Shown one piece after another: positions 22,957-26,553 of a stretch of DNA of 26,553 nucleotides. Made by a program: the position numbers and the translations under genes. The number at the start of each line of letters is the position of its first letter. Within the stretch, counting starts at the first letter, position 1. The notes beneath the pieces were generated by a model. That model was not told where the DNA came from. It was given only the letters and a program-made list of their open reading frames with translations, and ran no database searches. The stretch comes from an uncultured Collinsella sp. (GTDB lineage Bacteria; Actinomycetota; Coriobacteriia; Coriobacteriales; Coriobacteriaceae), in the NCBI GenBank assembly GCA_900545165.1, contig UQYA01000017.1, positions 1 through 26,553 on the forward strand. Reading direction: 5' to 3'.

Positions 22957-24714
22957 TTACTCGGCATCCTCGACCTCATATGAATCCGCCTCGGCGGGCT
23001 CATCGTTTGTCTCCGTCGCAGCCCCGCGCGCCTCGTCAAACGCCACCTTCATGGTCTTGTTACCCCAGGTGAGCTTGCGAATGGTAAGATCGTCGGCTTT
23101 CTTGTTGGCTAGGCGCAGATTGTTCTCGGAGGACAGCAACGCCTCCTTGGTTTTCTGCAGATGGCTAATCGTCTTGTCGATCTCATCGATCGCCGTTTGA
23201 AACTTGCGGCTCGCGATCTCGTAGTTGCGGCCGAAATCGTTCTTGAACTTCTCCATCTTGGCTTCGAAGTTCGTAACGTCGATATTCTGCTGTTTATACT
23301 CCGCTAGCTCCTGTTTATAGCGCAGCGAACCCATGGCGGCGTTGCGAAGAAGTGTAATCATGGGAATGAAAAACTGCGGGCGAATCACGTACATCTTCTC
23401 GTAGCGATAGCTCACGTCGACTATCCCTGCGTTATAGAGCTCGCTCTCGGGCTCGAGCAGTGTGCAGAGCACCGCGTACTCACAGCCTTTCTGGCGACGA
23501 TCGTGATCGAGTTTCTTAAAGAAGTCCTCGTTTTTATGCTTGGTCGCGGTCTCGTCGTTCTCGTTTTTCATCTCGAACATAATCGAGATGACCTCGTTAC
23601 CGCTCGCGTCGCACTCGCGGAAGATAAAATCGCCCTTGGTGCCCTCGGATGCATCGTTATCTTTCTCGAAATATGCATTGGGAAACGCCGTCATGCGCAG
23701 GCGATTGAACTCGGTCTCGCAGTGCTGCTCGAGCGACTCGCCCACCATCTTGGTGGACAGGCGGACCTTCATGTCCTTAAGACGCTCAATCTCTTCGTCC
23801 TTGTAGCGAATCAGGTCATCGCTCGCGCGCTTGGCCTGCGCAAGCTCGAGCTCGTGTGCCGCCTTGGCCTGCTCCTCGCGAGAATCGCGCACCGCCAGCT
23901 CGCTCGTCAGTTTGGCACGCGCCTCATCGCGCTCTCGTTCCGCCGCCGCGACTGCCTCCGACAAGTTCATTTTTGCCATCAGCTCCTGCTCGCGCAGCTG
24001 GGCACGCAGACCCTCGGCCTCTTGCTCAGATTGTGCCTTTGCGGCGGAAAACTTCTCTTGTACCGTCGCGCGGTAGTCAGCAAGCACGCGCTCGGCCTCG
24101 CTGCGAGCGGCATCGAGCTCACGCTGCGACTCTGCCGCGGCAGCGGCAAGCGCCATCTCCTGGGCCTTGTCAGCCGCTGCAAGCCTGGCCTGCAGCTTGG
24201 CAATCTGAGCATCACGTGCAGCTAAGTCGTTTTGAGCAGCGTTGCGCGCCGCCGACTCGGCAAGCTTGGCTTCGTCATCTTTGCGTCCCAGCTGCGCACG
24301 CAAATTGTCGATCTCGCGCTGAAGCTCGGCATTCTCCTTCTGAGCATCGGCACGGGCCTCAACCGCCGCACGCTGACTTGCGCTCTCGCGCTCTGCGACA
24401 GCGCCCTCGAGCTTGGCGCGCAACTCGGCAAGCTCGGCATCGCGCTTGGCGACCTCTTGTGCCAGCTGCTGAGCCGCAGCGTTCTTCTGCTCAACGAGCT
24501 GAGCGTTGCGCTGAGACTCTGCCTTTTGCAAGGCGACCGTCGAACGCGAGCGTTCAAGCTCCAGCGCCTGCTCGCCCTCGCGCTGGACTGCCCTCACACG
24601 CTCATCCAGATCGCGCGAAAACTCGGCATCGCGTACTTGCTTGACGATATCCGCATAGCCGGACGCATCGACCTTAAAGACTTCGCCGCAATGCGGGCAC
24701 CTGATCTCATTCAT
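22957..24714 (-). CDS. DUF2130 coiled-coil protein with PD-(D/E)xK nuclease-like domain
   Basis: This 585-residue protein begins with a single zinc-knuckle-like CPHCGEVFKVD (6-16), followed by a very long Ala/Glu/Arg-rich coiled coil (about 28-318). A DUF2130 domain follows (about 320-500) in which GDFIFRE (361-367) and FEMKNE (380-385) give the D...E-x-K pattern of restriction-endonuclease-fold enzymes. The C-terminal tail is helical, then acidic (EAEDSYEVEDAE-like). The layout recalls RmuC-type nuclease-associated proteins, but function is not established. The ATG has a GAGGAG site, and TTGTCC/TATAGT lies upstream. It is a single-gene unit that could take part in DNA repair or degradation of foreign DNA. 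Confidence 0.88.
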   Translation of the reverse strand: MNEIRCPHCGEVFKVDASGYADIVKQVRDAEFSRDLDERVRAVQREGEQALELERSRSTVALQKAESQRNAQLVEQKNAAAQQLAQEVAKRDAELAELRAKLEGAVAERESASQRAAVEARADAQKENAELQREIDNLRAQLGRKDDEAKLAESAARNAAQNDLAARDAQIAKLQARLAAADKAQEMALAAAAAESQRELDAARSEAERVLADYRATVQEKFSAAKAQSEQEAEGLRAQLREQELMAKMNLSEAVAAAERERDEARAKLTSELAVRDSREEQAKAAHELELAQAKRASDDLIRYKDEEIERLKDMKVRLSTKMVGESLEQHCETEFNRLRMTAFPNAYFEKDNDASEGTKGDFIFRECDASGNEVISIMFEMKNENDETATKHKNEDFFKKLDHDRRQKGCEYAVLCTLLEPESELYNAGIVDVSYRYEKMYVIRPQFFIPMITLLRNAAMGSLRYKQELAEYKQQNIDVTNFEAKMEKFKNDFGRNYEIASRKFQTAIDEIDKTISHLQKTKEALLSSENNLRLANKKADDLTIRKLTWGNKTMKVAFDEARGAATETNDEPAEADSYEVEDAE

Positions 24715-24746
24715 GGCAGCTCCTCGATGGACGCAAATTTCAACCG

Positions 24747-24774
24747 ACTATACTCTACCGCGCCGCGCGGACAA
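24747..24774 (-). promoter_or_regulatory. Promoter for the DUF2130 gene
   Basis: On the minus strand, TTGTCC (24774-24769) and TATAGT (24752-24747, five of six consensus bases) are separated by 16 bp. The -35 overlaps the tail of the upstream terminator by two bases. The predicted start, about 24740, leaves a 25-nt leader. Confidence 0.6.
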
Positions 24775-24807
24775 AAAAGGCGCCGCCGCCATAATGGCAA
24801 CGGCGCC
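24773..24807 (-). terminator. Intrinsic terminator after the phosphoesterase operon
   Basis: GGCGCCG (24779-24785) and CGGCGCC (24801-24807) pair, with an inner GCCAT/ATGGC stem. On the minus strand the stem is followed by TTTTTTGT. It ends the operon 25989-24853, just beyond hairpin copy B. Confidence 0.85.
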
Positions 24808-24808
24808 A

Positions 24809-24847
24809 GAACCACCACAAAGGTGCCTGTCCCCTTTGTGGTGGTTC
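24809..24847 (-). repeat. Palindromic hairpin element, copy B (13-bp arms, 13-nt loop)
   Basis: GAACCACCACAAA (24809-24821) and TTTGTGGTGGTTC (24835-24847) are perfect inverted repeats. The loop, read on the minus strand, is GGGGACAGGCACC, sharing GGGACAGG and its 13-nt length with copy A at 10705-10741. The arms are unrelated to copy A except for A/T next to the loop. It starts 5 bp beyond the phosphoesterase stop codon, as copy A starts at a stop codon. Confidence 0.8.
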
Positions 24848-24852
24848 GAGAA

Positions 24853-25398
24853 TTACAGTCCAAAATAGCCGAGGATTTGATCACGACTTACGGGCTTGTA
24901 GTCATTGGCGTCGAGGCCCACATCGTAGCGGTAAATGGGGCGCTCGCGATCGCGGTTGCGTGCGTTGGTGCGGTCACCCCTGCTGTGGATATGCCCATGC
25001 AGCATAATGGCGCCACGTGCCTTGCCGTTCCAGCTGAGCATGGGGTAGTGGCTCATCACCAGACGATGACCCTTGGCATAGCCGGGAGCAATCTCCAGGT
25101 AATCGCGCACGTCTTCCCAAATTTGCGGGGCGTCGGGATCTTCCCAGTCGCCGTCATGGTTACCGCGGATGAGCGTCGCATTCTTGCATTCGATACGCTC
25201 GCGCAGGCGCACCGCCTCCGCCATGGGCAAGCGATACGTAAAGTCTCCCAGGATATAGAGGCGGTCGTCCGCAGCCACGCACTCATTGATGGCATCGATG
25301 ACCTTGCGGTTCATCTCCTCGACCGAATCAAACGGTCGATCCATGTCGTGCAAGATATTCGTATCGCCCAGGTGCAGGTCGGCGGTAAACCACATCAT
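24853..25398 (-). CDS. Calcineurin-like metallophosphoesterase
   Basis: This 181-residue protein has all core metal-binding motifs of the family: ADLHLGD (6-12), GDF (51-53), RGNHDGD (78-84), SHYP (116-119) and HGHIHS (134-139). It resembles the small stand-alone phosphoesterases (YfcE-like or phage-type) that hydrolyse phosphodiesters or phosphomonoesters with two metal ions; the substrate is unknown. The start is ATG 25398 (an adjacent ATG at 25395 is equally possible), with GAGGG upstream. It is last in a minus-strand run with the HIRAN and acidic 59-residue genes and is followed by hairpin copy B and a terminator. Confidence 0.9.
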   Translation of the reverse strand: MMWFTADLHLGDTNILHDMDRPFDSVEEMNRKVIDAINECVAADDRLYILGDFTYRLPMAEAVRLRERIECKNATLIRGNHDGDWEDPDAPQIWEDVRDYLEIAPGYAKGHRLVMSHYPMLSWNGKARGAIMLHGHIHSRGDRTNARNRDRERPIYRYDVGLDANDYKPVSRDQILGYFGL

Positions 25399-25464
25399 CG
25401 TCTATGCCCTCATTTCGCAATGCATCCAACTCGTGCTAAGTATACAGACACAGCGATGCGGCGG

Positions 25465-25644
25465 TTAGCCAAAGAGCCCGCCGAACAGTCCGCGGCGGCA
25501 CTCGTCCTTTTTATTCGAACCTTTGCCCTGGGCGTTCTTATCCTTTTGCTTTTTGCGATCCTGCTCCAGCTCATCGTCATCGAGTAGCATATCCCACTCA
25601 AACGGATCATCCGTCAAATCGAACAGGTCATCGTCGTCAAGCAT
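25465..25644 (-). CDS. Small acidic/charged protein, 59 residues
   Basis: From ATG 25644 the product is MLDDDDLFDLTDD..., acidic at the N-terminus (residues 3-27), then a Lys-rich linker (31-47), ending in a Gly/Phe tail (CRRGLFGGLFG). A strong GGGAGG site lies 5-6 nt upstream, and the gene begins 18 nt after the HIRAN stop, supporting a real gene. No family is recognised. The bipolar charge suggests a protein- or nucleic-acid-binding adaptor, but this is only inference. Confidence 0.7.
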   Translation of the reverse strand: MLDDDDLFDLTDDPFEWDMLLDDDELEQDRKKQKDKNAQGKGSNKKDECRRGLFGGLFG

Positions 25645-25662
25645 GGCAGCCTCCCTTACCGA

Positions 25663-25989
25663 TTAGCGGGCATCCACCACATAGAGGCCAACGCGCACCT
25701 GGTGCCACGGGCTGCGCTCGGGGGCAACCTGTTGCACGCGGGCCTCAAACACGTCCTCGTGGCCGTAATACATCATCAAGGACAGTGGACCGACCTCGTT
25801 TCCCGGAACGTAGCCAAGTTTGGTCTTGCCATAGTAGATCGCAACTGCCTCGGGGTCATGGGGATTATCGCGCTCGGCACACAGTGTCAGTTTATCGCCC
25901 GCTTTAAGATCGCCTAGGACCAAAGCGCCGTCGGCATATTGAAATCCTGCGATATGAAACGACAGAAGAACACGCGAAGGCTCGTACAT
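25663..25989 (-). CDS. Stand-alone HIRAN-domain protein
   Basis: This 108-residue protein matches the HIRAN pattern across nearly its whole length: FHIAGFQY (11-18), LKAGDKLTLCAERDNPHDPE (28-47), AVAIYYGKTKLGYVPGNEV (48-66). HIRAN domains bind DNA ends (single-stranded 3' ends in the HLTF helicase) and often occur fused to SF2 helicases or nucleases; here the domain is alone. An AGAGGAG site precedes ATG 25989. It begins a run with the acidic 59-residue and phosphoesterase genes, so a role in nucleic-acid metabolism is plausible. Confidence 0.85.
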   Translation of the reverse strand: MYEPSRVLLSFHIAGFQYADGALVLGDLKAGDKLTLCAERDNPHDPEAVAIYYGKTKLGYVPGNEVGPLSLMMYYGHEDVFEARVQQVAPERSPWHQVRVGLYVVDAR

Positions 25990-26102
25990 AGCAGCTCCTC
26001 TAACGGCCGGATAAACCGGTGTGTAACCTTATTGAGAAGTCTACGGTCCCGTGCGGACACAAATACATCCTGTCTGCGTCCTTCAATCGTTTGCCTCAAC
26101 GC

Positions 26103-26131
26103 TTGCGCGACAGAACGCTTGCAGATAAGAT
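26103..26131 (+). promoter_or_regulatory. Possible plus-strand promoter reading towards the toxin-like gene
   Basis: TTGCGC (26103-26108) and TAAGAT (26126-26131) are 17 bp apart. A transcript from here would run into the 3' side of the minus-strand toxin-like gene at 26226-26309 and could be its antisense RNA. The -35 is weak and this is speculative. Confidence 0.25.
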
Positions 26132-26225
26132 AGGAACACGGATGGCACCCGTTGCCGCGGGTCTTGCCAACTCCGATACACGTTTTCATCGTGAGAAGTG
26201 GCCGTCTTCGCTTACGCGGGGGCGG

Positions 26226-26309
26226 CTATTTCATTCGGCCGATAAACAGACCGAGTTCGATAGCCGCAATCAACAACGCCAATAACGAAATAACATCGCT
26301 TACGTTCAT
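26226..26309 (-). CDS. 27-residue hydrophobic peptide, holin-like / type I toxin-like
   Basis: ATG 26309 to TAG 26226 encodes a 27-residue peptide: MNVSDV, then a single hydrophobic helix (about residues 7-24, ISLLALLIAAIELGLFIG), then RMK. This matches the short putative holin-like toxin peptides of Gram-positive bacteria (one membrane helix, Glu in mid-helix, basic end). AGAAGGGA lies 6 nt before the ATG but is buried in a predicted hairpin (26311-26335), a hallmark of type I toxin mRNAs. TG-T-TATGGA just upstream (near 26347-26355) could be its promoter. No antitoxin RNA is proven. If active, it would insert in the membrane. Confidence 0.65.
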   Translation of the reverse strand: MNVSDVISLLALLIAAIELGLFIGRMK

Positions 26310-26310
26310 A

Positions 26311-26335
26311 CCAAATCCCTTCTAAAGGGAGTTGG
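26311..26335 (-). promoter_or_regulatory. Shine-Dalgarno-sequestering hairpin of the toxin-like mRNA
   Basis: On the minus strand CCAA-C-TCCCTT pairs with AAGGGA-T-TTGG around a TAG loop (10 pairs, one mismatch). The whole AAGGGA ribosome site lies in the stem, ending 1 nt before the ATG. Translation should need structural opening or processing. Confidence 0.7.
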
Positions 26336-26372
26336 CCCATCCGTGCTCCATAACAGTAGTCTAACGCAAAAT

Positions 26373-26414
26373 GCAGGTAATAGGAACACTTGTTCGTATT
26401 ACCTGCGCCCTTTT
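26373..26414. terminator. Terminator hairpin after the aldehyde dehydrogenase gene
   Basis: GCAGGTAATA (26373-26382) and TATTACCTGC (26397-26406) pair, with a further GAAC/GTTC stem inside after a G/G mismatch and an ACTT loop. On the minus strand the stem is followed by ATTTTGC, and on the plus strand by GCCCTTTT. It isolates the toxin-like gene from readthrough. Confidence 0.75.
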
Positions 26415-26553
26415 CTAATGCACAAACATGCGCACGAACTTGTGCTTCCAGCTTGCGTAGGGCGCATACCGAAACGGCACGTCCAGCCAAGTTGCCTTGT
26501 TCACGATACTCTTCTTGTGGCTAAACGTATCGAAGCTCTCGCGTCCATGGTAG
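26415..26553 (-). CDS. Aldehyde dehydrogenase, class 3 type, C-terminal fragment (5' end outside window)
   Basis: The last 45 residues of a protein that enters from the right edge are visible. YHGRESFDTFSHKKSI is the conserved C-terminal region of class 3/coniferyl-type NAD(P)-dependent aldehyde dehydrogenases (the YHG-x2-SFDTFSH stretch lines the active site), followed by TWLDVPFRYAPY, also typical. It ends KFVRMFVH, a helical tail. The catalytic Cys and cofactor site are outside the window. Such enzymes oxidise aliphatic or aromatic aldehydes to acids. A terminator follows. Confidence 0.82.
   Translation of the reverse strand, partial: YHGRESFDTFSHKKSIVNKATWLDVPFRYAPYASWKHKFVRMFVH

Noticed and set aside
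25914..26189. 91-codon minus-strand open frame overlapping the HIRAN start
   Set aside because: No ribosome site, overlaps the HIRAN gene and its ribosome site, and no recognisable family.
1..26553. CRISPR arrays, tRNA or rRNA genes
   Set aside because: I saw no regularly spaced direct repeats and no cloverleaf or rRNA-like segments on reading the intergenic regions.

Overview
The window is GC-rich, gene-dense chromosomal DNA. The exported small proteins with a sortase-type LAQTG tail, the DUF3516 helicase, the lactate/Etf cluster and the short hairpin repeats suggest a gut coriobacterium, most likely Collinsella or a close relative. That is inference from protein character and gene style; no rRNA or marker gene is present. 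I see no tRNA, rRNA, CRISPR array, phage gene or transposase gene.

Layout: (1) 1-3175, minus strand: a FAD/lactate-dehydrogenase-type oxidoreductase, EtfB, and an EtfA (cut by the window edge) carrying an N-terminal 2x[4Fe-4S] ferredoxin domain. This is the subunit set of the electron-confurcating lactate dehydrogenase (LctBCD type). (2) 3521-6726, plus strand: a compact five-gene operon of one small soluble protein, one single-pass membrane protein and three exported proteins, one of them a tiny LAQTG-anchored protein. (3) 6845-7561: a DUF554 membrane protein. (4) 7649-13267, plus strand: a three-gene module of a TerB_N/TerB_C protein, a BrxD-like (DUF2791) P-loop ATPase and a BrxHI/Lhr-like helicase. 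It has the look of a stand-alone nucleic-acid-processing or defence system that borrows two BREX accessory components without PglX or PglZ. (5) 13294-17788, minus strand: a spermidine-synthase-like methyltransferase, Elp3 (tRNA wobble uridine cm5U synthase), and an XRE regulator with a membrane segment whose gene overlaps that of a DUF4097 membrane protein. (6) 18056-19886, plus strand: a Trm9-like methyltransferase and a divergent TrmB. (7) 20196-22877: a Ski2-like DEAD-box helicase with the DUF3516 C-terminus. (8) 22957-25989, minus strand: a DUF2130 coiled-coil nuclease-like protein, a calcineurin-like phosphoesterase, an acidic 59-residue protein and a HIRAN protein. (9) 26226-26553: a 27-residue holin-like/type I toxin-like peptide and the C-terminus of a class-3 aldehyde dehydrogenase.

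Three themes stand out. First, the TerB-BrxD-BrxHI module. Second, a cluster of tRNA-modification genes in which Elp3 and a Trm9-like enzyme, the eukaryotic pathway partners for mcm5U34, lie within 2 kb of each other. Third, non-coding architecture: two hairpin repeats with unrelated arms but a 13-nt loop sharing GGGACAGG, a MITE-like element with about 25-bp inverted ends, a Shine-Dalgarno-masking hairpin on the toxin-like peptide mRNA, and an apparently leaderless elp3.
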